Shown: positions 33,805-41,577 of the stretch, piece after piece | Position numbering within the stretch: the stretch's first letter is position 1 | Layout: each line of letters opens with the position of its first letter | Source of the DNA: Lachnoclostridium sp. An169 | GTDB taxonomy: Bacteria; Bacillota; Clostridia; Lachnospirales; Lachnospiraceae | Direction of reading: 5' to 3' | DNA length: 64,000 bases | Assembly: GCF_002160525.1 (NCBI RefSeq) | Contig: NZ_NFKT01000005.1 | Span: 113,616 to 177,615, forward strand | The notes under the pieces: model-generated | Told to the model about the DNA's origin: nothing | Databases searched by the model: none | Seen by the model: only the letters and a program-made list of their open reading frames with translations | Translations under genes and position numbers: made by a program

Positions 33805-34710
33805 ATGGGACATACACCGGAGCTTGAAAAAGCACTGAATGAACTGAAGCGGATCACAGGACTTTCGATGGATATCTCGGCAGACACACCGATGGAAGAA
33901 GGACAGATTCTGCAGCAGATCCGCTGCCTTTGCACAGCCTACAAGGAGAAGTACAACAAGGCTGATTTTCTGCAGAGCCTGATGGTAAACGGGATTCCCT
34001 CCTACGATATCAACGAGAGGGCTGCCCGCCTGCATATTGCACCGGATGAAAGGAGGGTACTCTTTCTTCTCGATGCCAAAAGCCTGGACGAGGCTGTAAC
34101 AGAGATTCTGAAAAATCTGTTTCCTGCCCAGACAAAGACTTATCTCGTCCCTGTGGGAGAGACGAATCTCGCCATCCTCCGTCCTCTGAAAGCGGATGAG
34201 AAGCCGGAATCCATGCGGAAGATTGCCAACACCATCGTTGACACTCTGAACACGGAGGCGCTGGCCCATGTGCAGGTTTCCTACAGTTCTGTGATCGAGA
34301 ATCTTGCCGATCTCTCCGGAGCCTTCCGGGAGACAAGCCTGGCGCTCAAAGTCGGAAAACTTTTTTACTCCGAGCAGACCATATTTCCCTATAATGAACT
34401 GGGAATCGGCAGGCTGATCTACCAGCTTCCGGTCTCTTTGTGTGAAAACTTTCTCAGGGAAATCTTCGGCGACAGTATTCCTGACAGGTTCGACGAGGAG
34501 ACCACGGCTACGATCAACCGTTTCCTGCAGAACAACCTCAACATTGCCGAGACTTCCCGGCAGCTCCACATGCACCGGAATACCCTGATCTACCGTCTCG
34601 AACAGATTCAAAAGCGCACCGGTCTGGATCTTCGCCTTTTCGAGGATGCCATGACCTTTAAGATCGCCACTATGGTGATGAATTATTTACACACAGAAAG
34701 GAATCAGTAG
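33805..34710 (+). CDS. CdaR/PucR-type helix-turn-helix regulator
   Basis: 301 residues. The C-terminal ~60 are the PucR/CdaR HTH: NNLNIAETSRQLHMHRNTLIYRLEQIQKRTGLDL. The N-terminal part is not the sugar-diacid domain of CdaR and was not identified; the middle resembles the GGDEF-like region common in this group. GAGG precedes ATG 33805 by 8 bases. Position after msmK suggests sugar-related control, but no direct evidence of target is visible. The next gene begins 3 bases later. Confidence 0.85.
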   Translation: MGHTPELEKALNELKRITGLSMDISADTPMEEGQILQQIRCLCTAYKEKYNKADFLQSLMVNGIPSYDINERAARLHIAPDERRVLFLLDAKSLDEAVTEILKNLFPAQTKTYLVPVGETNLAILRPLKADEKPESMRKIANTIVDTLNTEALAHVQVSYSSVIENLADLSGAFRETSLALKVGKLFYSEQTIFPYNELGIGRLIYQLPVSLCENFLREIFGDSIPDRFDEETTATINRFLQNNLNIAETSRQLHMHRNTLIYRLEQIQKRTGLDLRLFEDAMTFKIATMVMNYLHTERNQ

Positions 34711-34713
34711 ACT

Positions 34714-35214
34714 ATGAATGACGCATTATATGAACAGCTTGTGGCCCGCAGGCCTAAGCCTTATGACATCCCGGTGAGGATTCTTATCATACTCCTCATC
34801 GTTGCAGTGGTTATACTCGGAACACCGTTTATCGGTTTCTTTGCTTTTGTTATTGCCATCATCCTCGGACTGCTCGCATATTACCTGATCTTTCCGAAAC
34901 TGAGTATCGAATATGAGTATATTCTCCTGAATCACGACATGCAGATCGACGTGATCTACAGCAAGGAAAAGAGAAAACACAAACTGAGCTTTGATATCCA
35001 GAACGCGGAGATCATCGCGCCCAAATCTTCACACAGGCTTGATTCCTATAAGCCGGAAAAGGTGTATGATTTTACGTCAGAAGATCCTTCTGCAAAGGCA
35101 TACGGAATCATGATCTCTCTGGAACAGAAGAATGTCTGCATCTACTTTGAGCCGGACGAAAAAATGCTCGACCACATGAAACAGTGGATGGGAATGAAAC
35201 TGTATCTGGATTGA
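34714..35214 (+). CDS. Small membrane protein, DUF6106-like
   Basis: 166 residues: two adjacent transmembrane helices (about 21-41 and 45-65), then a ~100-residue cytoplasmic domain (LSIEYEYILLNHDMQIDVIY; KRKHKLSFDIQNAEIIAP). The pattern fits the Lachnospiraceae family I believe is called DUF6106; function unknown. It is translationally coupled to the CdaR-type gene (3-base gap) and ends before a large bidirectional terminator. Confidence 0.65.
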   Translation: MNDALYEQLVARRPKPYDIPVRILIILLIVAVVILGTPFIGFFAFVIAIILGLLAYYLIFPKLSIEYEYILLNHDMQIDVIYSKEKRKHKLSFDIQNAEIIAPKSSHRLDSYKPEKVYDFTSEDPSAKAYGIMISLEQKNVCIYFEPDEKMLDHMKQWMGMKLYLD

Positions 35215-35250
35215 GGCAATATAGCCGGATCAGAATCCTATAATCTGTAC

Positions 35251-35337
35251 AGAAAAAAACAAACCGGAACATCCGCAGTCCCGCACAGGGCGATACGCCC
35301 TGTACGGGAGGACCTGCCGTGATGTTCCGGTTTTTCT
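35251..35337. terminator. Bidirectional terminator between the DUF6106-like gene and trxB
   Basis: A 12-bp outer stem AACCGGAACATC / GATGTTCCGGTT (35262-35332) with a second inner stem (CCCG..CAGGGCG / CGCCCTG..CGGG) is flanked by an A run on the left and a T run on the right. It can therefore terminate the convergent genes on both strands. Confidence 0.85.
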
Positions 35338-35344
35338 TCACAGA

Positions 35345-36256
35345 TCACTCCTGCGCCGCCACATATTTGCATGCAGCCAGCGCTGCAACCGCGCCGTCCG
35401 CCGCTGCGGTAGTGAGCTGCCGCACTTCTTTCGTCCTGCAGTCTCCGGCGGCGAAGATCCCGGGATGGGAAGTAATGCAGTCCTCTGCCGCCAGGATAAA
35501 TCCGTTTCCGTCCAGTTTCACCACTTCGGCAAAGATCTCGTTCTGAGGAATCTGTCCAACGGCGATAAATACTCCCGCCACATCCAGGCGGAACTCTTCC
35601 CCGGTCTTTTTATTGTTCAGCACCACGCCTTCCACAACCGAATCCCCTGTGATTTCCTTCACCGTAGCGCTTAAGACGAACTCGATGTTTTCTTTCTGGC
35701 GGAGCCTCTTTACAATGCTCTCCTCCCCGCGGAACTCATCCCTGCGGTGTACCAGGTACACTTTTCTGCAGTAATTTGAGAGGAACTCCGCATCCTGCAG
35801 AGCCGTACTGCCGCCTCCGATCACTGCCACATCCTTGCCGCGGAAGAAAGCGCCGTCGCAGGTTGCACAGTAGGAGACTCCTGCCCCGGTCAGCCTCTCC
35901 TCCCCCGGCACACCCAGATGCCGGTGTGTAACTCCGGTGGCAATAATCACACTTCTGCAGGGATACTCTTTTCCCGTAGTCTCAATTACTTTTATGGCTC
36001 CTTCATCCCGGATGCCGGTGACTCTCTCCACCTCGGTCTCTGCCCCCAGCTTCATGGCCTGGTCCAGCAGATTCATGGAGAACTCGCTTCCGCTGACGCT
36101 TGCGATTCCCGGATAATTCTCCACATTCGGGGAGGAGGTGATCTGTCCTCCAAAGTTTCCTCCCTCGATAATCACTGTCCTCTTTCCTGCCCGCTGACCG
36201 TAGATGGCAGCAGTCATTCCGGCGGTTCCTCCGCCGATAATCCCTATATCATACAT
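35345..36256 (-). CDS. trxB: Thioredoxin reductase
   Basis: 303-residue FAD/NADPH enzyme. FAD motif IGIIGGGTAGMTAAI, redox CxxC in SYCATCDGAFF, NADPH motif VIGGGSTALQDAEFL, and GIFAAGDCR near the end. The start was moved to ATG 36256, with GGAGAG upstream and the Rossmann strand immediately after; the longer frame reads through the promoter. No thioredoxin gene is beside it. It lies behind its own promoter and the proC terminator. Confidence 0.95.
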   Translation of the reverse strand: MYDIGIIGGGTAGMTAAIYGQRAGKRTVIIEGGNFGGQITSSPNVENYPGIASVSGSEFSMNLLDQAMKLGAETEVERVTGIRDEGAIKVIETTGKEYPCRSVIIATGVTHRHLGVPGEERLTGAGVSYCATCDGAFFRGKDVAVIGGGSTALQDAEFLSNYCRKVYLVHRRDEFRGEESIVKRLRQKENIEFVLSATVKEITGDSVVEGVVLNNKKTGEEFRLDVAGVFIAVGQIPQNEIFAEVVKLDGNGFILAAEDCITSHPGIFAAGDCRTKEVRQLTTAAADGAVAALAACKYVAAQE

Positions 36257-36288
36257 ATAAATACTCTCCTTTCGGTATAACTGAGTCC

Positions 36289-36318
36289 ATTCTATCATTT
36301 TCCTGTCAGCCATGTCAA
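36289..36318 (-). promoter_or_regulatory. trxB promoter
   Basis: Minus-strand TTGACA (36313-36318), 18 bases, TAGAAT (36289-36294), directly downstream of the proC terminator. Confidence 0.75.
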
Positions 36319-36378
36319 TGAAAAGACACCAAGATCTAGTATATTTCTTCTTTTGCAAAACTAGATATTGGTGTCTTT
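36318..36378 (-). terminator. Terminator after proC
   Basis: A 19-bp stem with one mismatch, AAAGACACCAAGATCTAGT (36322-36340) with ACTAGATATTGGTGTCTTT (36360-36378), followed by TTTTC on the minus strand. Confidence 0.8.
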
Positions 36379-36437
36379 CCACAGTTTTCTCCAGCCTTCC
36401 CGGACCGCACATCCGGTATGGCGGGCGGCTGTCCCTC

Positions 36438-37232
36438 CTACAGGTTCCGGGAGACGTCCGCGCAGGCCTTCATGGCTTCGATCACAGCGCTGCGGAATCC
36501 CTCCTTCTCCAGGACACGCACAGCTTCAATGGTGGTGCCTGCCGGCGAGCACACCATATCTTTCAGCTCACCCGGATGTTTCCCGGTCTCCAGAACCATT
36601 TTCGCGCTGCCGTACACCGCCTGTGCGGCGAACTGATAAGCCTGCGCTCTGGGCATTCCCTCCGCAACTGCCGCGTCCGCCATTGCCTCGATAAAGAGGA
36701 ATACATAGGCCGGAGAGCTTCCGCTTACTGCTACCACCGCATCGATGAGATGCTCCGGTACCACTTCCACTTTGCCGAATGCGCCGAGGATCTCCAGGGC
36801 GTACTGTTTTTCCTCCTCTGTCACATACCGGTTCGGGCAGGCTGCCGTCATTCCTTCGCCCACCAGGGCAGGGGTATTTGGCATGGTCCTGACGATCTTC
36901 ACCGGTCTGCCGAACTGCTCTTCCAGCCAGGCAAGTGTCTTGCCCGGGGCGATCGTGATGATCATCTGGTCATCGCGGATGCAGTCTTTGATCTCCTCAA
37001 TCGTCTGCGCATAGAACTGGGGCTTCACCGACAGAAACAGCACATCGGATGCAGACGCCGCTTCCCTGTTGTCGGCGGTCACATGAATCCCGTACTCCTT
37101 TTTCACCCGCTCACGTCCTGCCTCCAGGATGTCCGAGCCGATGATCTCCTCCGGGCGGACCAGCCCTTTCTTAATAATACCTCCCATGATGGCTCCCGCC
37201 ATGTTTCCTGTTCCGATAAATCCAAGTTTCAT
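36438..37232 (-). CDS. proC: Pyrroline-5-carboxylate reductase
   Basis: 264 residues; last step of proline synthesis using NAD(P)H. Rossmann motif LGFIGTGNMAGAIMGG, LSVKPQF, RTMPNTPALVGEGM, the dimer/active-site segment AVSGSSPAYVFLFIEAMADA, and SPAGTTIEA. Co-transcribed with the acylphosphatase upstream (15 bases), followed by a terminator. Confidence 0.96.
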   Translation of the reverse strand: MKLGFIGTGNMAGAIMGGIIKKGLVRPEEIIGSDILEAGRERVKKEYGIHVTADNREAASASDVLFLSVKPQFYAQTIEEIKDCIRDDQMIITIAPGKTLAWLEEQFGRPVKIVRTMPNTPALVGEGMTAACPNRYVTEEEKQYALEILGAFGKVEVVPEHLIDAVVAVSGSSPAYVFLFIEAMADAAVAEGMPRAQAYQFAAQAVYGSAKMVLETGKHPGELKDMVCSPAGTTIEAVRVLEKEGFRSAVIEAMKACADVSRNL

Positions 37233-37247
37233 AATTTCCGTAACCTC

Positions 37248-37517
37248 CTATTTCACAACAAATGATCGTTCTTCCTCCAGGGGAATTTCCTTCGTATCAA
37301 CCCAGTCGATTGTGATAAACCGGTTGTTGTTCAGTCCCACAAGCACCTTGTTGATCAGTATTTCACTTCCCTGTATCTCCATCGTCACGGTGCCGTCCCA
37401 CTCATTTCTCACCCATCCGGTCAGATCCATGGACTGGGCGAGATATTTTGCCGTGTAACGGAAACCAACGCCCTGCACGCGCCCGTAGAACGTAATATGC
37501 TTTCTCACATCGGCCAT
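37248..37517 (-). CDS. acyP: Acylphosphatase
   Basis: 89 residues; hydrolyses acyl phosphates. The phosphate-binding loop GRVQGVGFR contains the catalytic Arg, and GWVRNEWDGTVTMEIQG holds the catalytic Asn. Start: ATG 37517 with GGAGG eight bases upstream; a GTG codon immediately before belongs to the longer frame. Confidence 0.93.
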   Translation of the reverse strand: MADVRKHITFYGRVQGVGFRYTAKYLAQSMDLTGWVRNEWDGTVTMEIQGSEILINKVLVGLNNNRFITIDWVDTKEIPLEEERSFVVK

Positions 37518-37594
37518 CACATCTACCTCCGTTTCTCACATTTTCCGGCTGCGCGTCGGTCCTGCAGCACAGTCCCGGCACAGACCATATCACT

Positions 37595-37623
37595 ATTGTA
37601 CAGCCCGGGTACGGGAAATGCAA
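37595..37623 (-). promoter_or_regulatory. acyP-proC promoter
   Basis: Minus-strand TTGCAT (37618-37623), 17 bases, TACAAT (37595-37600). It is divergent from the hyd promoter 30 bases away. Confidence 0.65.
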
Positions 37624-37653
37624 TATGCCCCTGCGCCGGAAACGCAATAATTC

Positions 37654-37682
37654 TTGTATATTTTCCCCTGATATGTTAAACT
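37654..37682 (+). promoter_or_regulatory. Promoter of the hydrogenase-maturation operon
   Basis: TTGTAT (37654-37659), 17 bases, TAAACT (37677-37682). The first gene is almost 290 bases further on, so a long leader is made. Confidence 0.5.
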
Positions 37683-37689
37683 AAAGAAA

Positions 37690-37867
37690 CAGTTCCGCAC
37701 AGACAGTTTCCGGCAATCTCCCGGGTATGTCTGCAAAGACTGCACACGTTCTGACTACGAAGGGATTTCCTGAGTATAAGGCGCCGTAAAAAAAGATTTA
37801 TAAAAAAGAGGGGAAGTTCCTCTTTCTTTTTGGTACGGCTGCGCCTTCCGGTGCAGCCTCTTTATTT
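37690..37867 (+). promoter_or_regulatory. Structured leader with alternative hairpins ahead of the TM1266/hydE/hydG genes
   Basis: No gene is seen in 37518-37974. The leader contains an upstream hairpin (CAGACA 37700-37705 / TGTCTG 37728-37733) and a long hairpin (GGCGCCGTA 37780-37788 with TACGGCTGCGCC 37834-37845, inner AAAGAGG / CCTCTTT). A terminator-like stem GGCTGC (37837-37842) / GCAGCC (37853-37858) is followed by TCTTTATTT. The last two share bases 37837-37845 and cannot form together. That is the design of an attenuator or riboswitch, but the region before it matches no riboswitch class I recognise. Confidence 0.5.
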
Positions 37868-37974
37868 CCTGCTCTTCTTTTCGGCTCCGTCCGCCTCAGG
37901 ACCGTATATTCCCGCTCATCCGACTGTCAGGATCTGAATATCTGAATCTGTTTTACACTGAAAGGAGGCCCGAC

Positions 37975-38223
37975 ATGGACACAAGAATCGCACTGATCGG
38001 AATTATACTCGAGACCCGTGAATCTGTGGAAGAGCTCAACCATCTGCTGAGCGAATACGGCGAGTATGTAATCGGACGCATGGGAATTCCCTACCGCGAG
38101 AAAGGAATCCACGTCATCAGCGTGGCGATGGATGCGCCCAACAATGTGATCAGCGCACTCTCCGGGAAACTGGGGATGCTGCCCGGCGTGAGCACAAAGA
38201 CAATCTACGGGAAAACCATATGA
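37975..38223 (+). CDS. TM1266-type iron-only hydrogenase system regulator
   Basis: 82 residues; small ACT/NikR-C-like alpha-beta domain: TRIALIGIILETRESVEELN, GRMGIPYREKGIHVISVAMD, GVSTKTIYGKT. This family (TIGR03959, hyd_TM1266) is regularly encoded with HydE, HydF and HydG. It has no DNA-binding domain of its own. AAAGGAGG precedes the start, and the stop overlaps the hydE start by 4 bases. Confidence 0.88.
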   Translation: MDTRIALIGIILETRESVEELNHLLSEYGEYVIGRMGIPYREKGIHVISVAMDAPNNVISALSGKLGMLPGVSTKTIYGKTI

Positions 38224-39275
38224 ACGGGGAAGGAATTCCACTGATCCGCCGCCTGGAACAGAACCGCGGGCTTACCCGGGAAGAGTGGGCAGAACTCATC
38301 CGTAACCGGGATGACGAGAGTGCTGCCTGCCTCTTTGAACGAGCCCGCGAAATCCGCATCCGGCACTATGGACACGACATTTATATCCGGGGGCTGATCG
38401 AATTTACCAACTACTGCCGGAACGACTGCTATTACTGCGGTATCCGCAAAAGCAATGCAAACGCAGTGAGATACCGCCTCAGCCGGGAGGAGATCCTCTC
38501 CTGCTGCGAGACGGGCTACCGCCTCGGGTTCCGCACTTTCGTGCTGCAGGGAGGCGAGGACGGCTGGTATACGCCGAAACGGATGGCAGAGATCATCTCG
38601 GAGATCCGTACATCATGGAAAGACTGCGCCATCACCCTTTCCGTGGGAGAGCTTTCCCGTGATACCTACCGGCTCTGGAAAGAGGCCGGTGCAGACCGCT
38701 ATCTGCTCCGCCATGAGACATACGACCCGGAACATTACGCCAGGCTCCACCCCGCCGGTCTGACTGCTGCCAACCGGCAGAGATGTCTCTGGAACTTAAA
38801 AGAACTGGGCTATCAGGTTGGAACCGGATTCATGGTGGGCTCGCCGTACCAGACGCCGGAGAATCTGGCGGATGACATGATTTTCCTGAAAAGACTCAAT
38901 CCCCAGATGGTGGGGATCGGTCCTTTTATCTCCCACCACGATACCCCCTTTGCACAGATGCCTTCCGGCACACTGGAGCTGACTCTTTTCATGCTGGGGC
39001 TCATCCGTCTCATGCTGCCGAAGGTCCTGCTGCCAGCTACTACCGCACTCGGAACGATCGCGCCGGATGGACGGGAAAAGGGGATTCTCGCCGGTGCAAA
39101 TGTAGTAATGCCCAACCTGTCGCCCCCGCAGGTGCGCCAGAATTATCTGCTCTATGACAACAAGCTCTGCACCGGGGATGAGGCGGCGGAGAGCCTGAAA
39201 GACCTGGACGCACGGATGCAGAAGATCGGGTATCATCTCGCCGTGAACCGGGGAGATTCGCTAAACGTGGAGTGA
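38220..39275 (+). CDS. hydE: [FeFe]-hydrogenase maturase HydE (radical SAM)
   Basis: 351 residues. The radical-SAM cluster motif CX3CX2C is in FTNYCRNDCYYCGIRKSN. It belongs to the BioB-like group and helps build the dithiomethylamine bridge and Fe units of the H-cluster. Identification as HydE rather than PylB or BioB rests on the TM1266-type gene upstream and hydG downstream. The hydrogenase itself and hydF are not in the window. Confidence 0.92.
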   Translation: MNGEGIPLIRRLEQNRGLTREEWAELIRNRDDESAACLFERAREIRIRHYGHDIYIRGLIEFTNYCRNDCYYCGIRKSNANAVRYRLSREEILSCCETGYRLGFRTFVLQGGEDGWYTPKRMAEIISEIRTSWKDCAITLSVGELSRDTYRLWKEAGADRYLLRHETYDPEHYARLHPAGLTAANRQRCLWNLKELGYQVGTGFMVGSPYQTPENLADDMIFLKRLNPQMVGIGPFISHHDTPFAQMPSGTLELTLFMLGLIRLMLPKVLLPATTALGTIAPDGREKGILAGANVVMPNLSPPQVRQNYLLYDNKLCTGDEAAESLKDLDARMQKIGYHLAVNRGDSLNVE

Positions 39276-39381
39276 AGATGCTCTCTTTCCGGATAATCTT
39301 CCACAGCGAAAAACCTGTTACAAACTATTCATTGCAAAAATATCCTTTGCAAAATACTCATTTTAAGGAGGAACACATTCC

Positions 39382-40803
39382 ATGTATGATGTAAATTCAA
39401 AATGCGCCGATGATTTCATTAATCATGAGGAAATTCTCGAGACGCTGGCATATGCCGACGAAAACAAAGAAAACATCGAACTGATCGACTCCATCATTGA
39501 GAAAGCCAAAAAGAGAAAAGGACTGTCCCACCGGGAAGCTTCCGTTCTCCTTGCCTGTCCGATTGAGGAGAAAAATCAGGAGATTTACAAACTGGCAGAA
39601 CAGATCAAGAAAGATTTCTACGGAAACCGGATCGTTATGTTCGCGCCGCTGTATCTCTCCAACTACTGTATCAACGGCTGCACCTACTGCCCCTACCACG
39701 CTGTAAACAAACACATTCCCAGAAAGCAGCTCTCCCAGGAGGATATCCGCCGGGAGGTCATCGCCCTGCAGGATATGGGGCACAAGCGCCTGGCGCTGGA
39801 AGCCGGAGAGGATCCGGTGCGCAACACCATGGAATACTACCTGGAATCCATCCGGACCATATACAGCATCAAACATAAAAACGGCGCCATCCGCCGGGTG
39901 AACATCAATATCGCCGCAACCACCGTGGACAACTACCGGCTGCTCAAAGAGGCGGGGATCGGCACATATATTCTCTTCCAGGAGACCTATCATAAGGAAA
40001 GCTATCTGCAGCTTCACCCGACCGGACCGAAACACGACTACAACTACCACACTGAGGCCATGGACCGCGCCATGGAGGGCGGCATCGATGACGTAGGGCT
40101 TGGCGTGCTCTTCGGTCTGGACAAGTACCGCTATGAATTTGCCGGGCTTCTGATGCACGCAGAACATCTCGAGGCAGCATTCGGAGTCGGACCGCATACG
40201 ATCAGTGTTCCCCGGCTGAAACACGCCGACGACATTGATCCCAGCAAATTTGACAACGGCATCGACGACGACACCTTTGCCAAGATCGTGGCATGCATCC
40301 GTATCGCCGTCCCGTATACCGGCATGATCATCTCCACCCGTGAGAGCCAGAAGACCCGGGAGCGTGTCCTCCACCTGGGCATCTCCCAGATCAGCGGCGG
40401 CTCCCGCACAAGTGTGGGCGGATACTACGAACCGGAGCCGGAGGATGCCAAGTCCGAACAGTTTGACGTCAGCGATAACCGCACCCTCGACGAAGTCGTG
40501 CGCTGGCTTATGGAACTGGGCTATATTCCCAGCTTCTGTACCGCCTGCTACCGGGAAGGCCGTACCGGTGACCGCTTCATGTCCCTGTGCAAGAGCGGCC
40601 AGATCCAGAACTGCTGCCATCCTAACGCCCTGATGACACTCAAAGAGTACCTGATGGACTACGCGTCCCCGGAGACAAAAGCCATCGGCGACCGCCTGAT
40701 CGAAAAAGAGGTGCTGAATGTGCCAAACGAGAAGGCAAGGAACGTCGTAATCGAGAATCTGCGGCTGATTGAAGAAGATAACAGGAGAGATTTCCGTTTT
40801 TAA
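39382..40803 (+). CDS. hydG: [FeFe]-hydrogenase maturase HydG (radical SAM tyrosine lyase)
   Basis: 473 residues. It cleaves tyrosine to supply CO and cyanide for the H-cluster. The N-terminal SAM cluster motif is in LSNYCINGCTYCPYH (CX3CX2C). The C-terminal second-cluster motif FCTACYREG ... NCCH fits CX2CX22C exactly, which distinguishes HydG from the related ThiH. AAGGAGG precedes ATG 39382; 106 bases separate it from hydE. It ends before a 22-bp perfect palindrome. Confidence 0.95.
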   Translation: MYDVNSKCADDFINHEEILETLAYADENKENIELIDSIIEKAKKRKGLSHREASVLLACPIEEKNQEIYKLAEQIKKDFYGNRIVMFAPLYLSNYCINGCTYCPYHAVNKHIPRKQLSQEDIRREVIALQDMGHKRLALEAGEDPVRNTMEYYLESIRTIYSIKHKNGAIRRVNINIAATTVDNYRLLKEAGIGTYILFQETYHKESYLQLHPTGPKHDYNYHTEAMDRAMEGGIDDVGLGVLFGLDKYRYEFAGLLMHAEHLEAAFGVGPHTISVPRLKHADDIDPSKFDNGIDDDTFAKIVACIRIAVPYTGMIISTRESQKTRERVLHLGISQISGGSRTSVGGYYEPEPEDAKSEQFDVSDNRTLDEVVRWLMELGYIPSFCTACYREGRTGDRFMSLCKSGQIQNCCHPNALMTLKEYLMDYASPETKAIGDRLIEKEVLNVPNEKARNVVIENLRLIEEDNRRDFRF

Positions 40804-40840
40804 GAGGTTGATCTTTTTCCGCTTTGGGACACAGTAAAAC

Positions 40841-40887
40841 TTAATTGGGGACGTAGTAAAATTCAATTTTACTACGTCCCCAATTAA
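40841..40887. repeat. Perfect 22-bp inverted repeat (REP-like) between hydG and the AIM24-like gene
   Basis: Left arm 40841-40862 and right arm 40866-40887 are perfectly complementary around a TCA loop, with core GGGGACGTAGTAAAAT. It touches the stop codon of the AIM24-like gene. A degenerate half copy (GGGACACAGTAAAACTT, 40827-40843) lies next to it. It can act as a bidirectional terminator. The GGGGAC core recalls palindromes mobilised by REP-associated tyrosine transposases, an inference only. Confidence 0.8.
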
Positions 40888-41565
40888 CTATTTCGCCGGC
40901 ATCATCTGCAGAAGCAGATTCGCCACATTCGAGATCGGCATTGTCTGAAGCCATACATGTCCCGGTCCTGTCACGATGGTATTGAAGATTCCCTCGCCGC
41001 CGAAGACCATATTCTTAAGTCCCGGCACCGCTTTGACATCCATGGTGCAGGTGGCATCCATAGCAGCAAGATAACCTGTGTCCACCACAATCTGCTGTCC
41101 CGGCTGCAGTTCATACTCCACTACGTGACCGTCAAACTCAAGAAATGCCATCCCCTGTCCGGAAAGTCTCTGCATGATGAATCCCTCTCCCCCGAAGAAG
41201 CCCGCACCCAGTCTTTTCTGGAAAAACACGGAGAGTTCCACTCCGGACTCTGCCGCCAGGAATCCGGATTTCTGTACGATCAGCTCCCTGCCCGGAGCGA
41301 TCTGGTATTCCCGGATCTGTCCCGGAAAACTGGATGCAAATGCAATCATCCCGTTTCCGCCCATGGCAGTATACCGGTTCTGGAAGAGTGCCTCTCCCGC
41401 GAACATTCTCCCGAGTGCCTTGCCAATCCCGCCGTTAGAGGTGGTCTCCATCTTCATGTTGGGTGACATCCAGCTCATGGAGCCGCGCTCTGTGATCATC
41501 GTCTCTCCGCCTTCCAGGTAGCAGATCACTACCGGAAGAGTCTCGCCTTTAATCTCGTATCTCAT
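40888..41565 (-). CDS. AIM24 / TIGR00266 family protein
   Basis: 225 residues, an all-beta TRAP-like fold. The family pattern is clear: MRYEIKGETLPVVICYLEGGE at the start, GSMSWMSPNM, FGGEGFIMQRLSGQGMAFLE and GPGHVWLQTMP. The bacterial role is unknown; the yeast relative is a mitochondrial membrane-organising protein. It ends the operon containing the histidine kinase (12 bases upstream). Confidence 0.88.
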   Translation of the reverse strand: MRYEIKGETLPVVICYLEGGETMITERGSMSWMSPNMKMETTSNGGIGKALGRMFAGEALFQNRYTAMGGNGMIAFASSFPGQIREYQIAPGRELIVQKSGFLAAESGVELSVFFQKRLGAGFFGGEGFIMQRLSGQGMAFLEFDGHVVEYELQPGQQIVVDTGYLAAMDATCTMDVKAVPGLKNMVFGGEGIFNTIVTGPGHVWLQTMPISNVANLLLQMMPAK

Positions 41566-41577
41566 TCTTCATCCTCC

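Noticed and set aside
37780..37845. T-box or SAM riboswitch in the hyd leader
   Set aside because: The conserved T-box sequence and the SAM-I/II/III cores are not visible; kept only as an unclassified structured leader.
39397..40866. Minus-strand 489-aa open frame opposite hydG
   Set aside because: hydG on the plus strand has both cluster motifs and an RBS; the antisense frame shows no motif and ends within the 22-bp palindrome.
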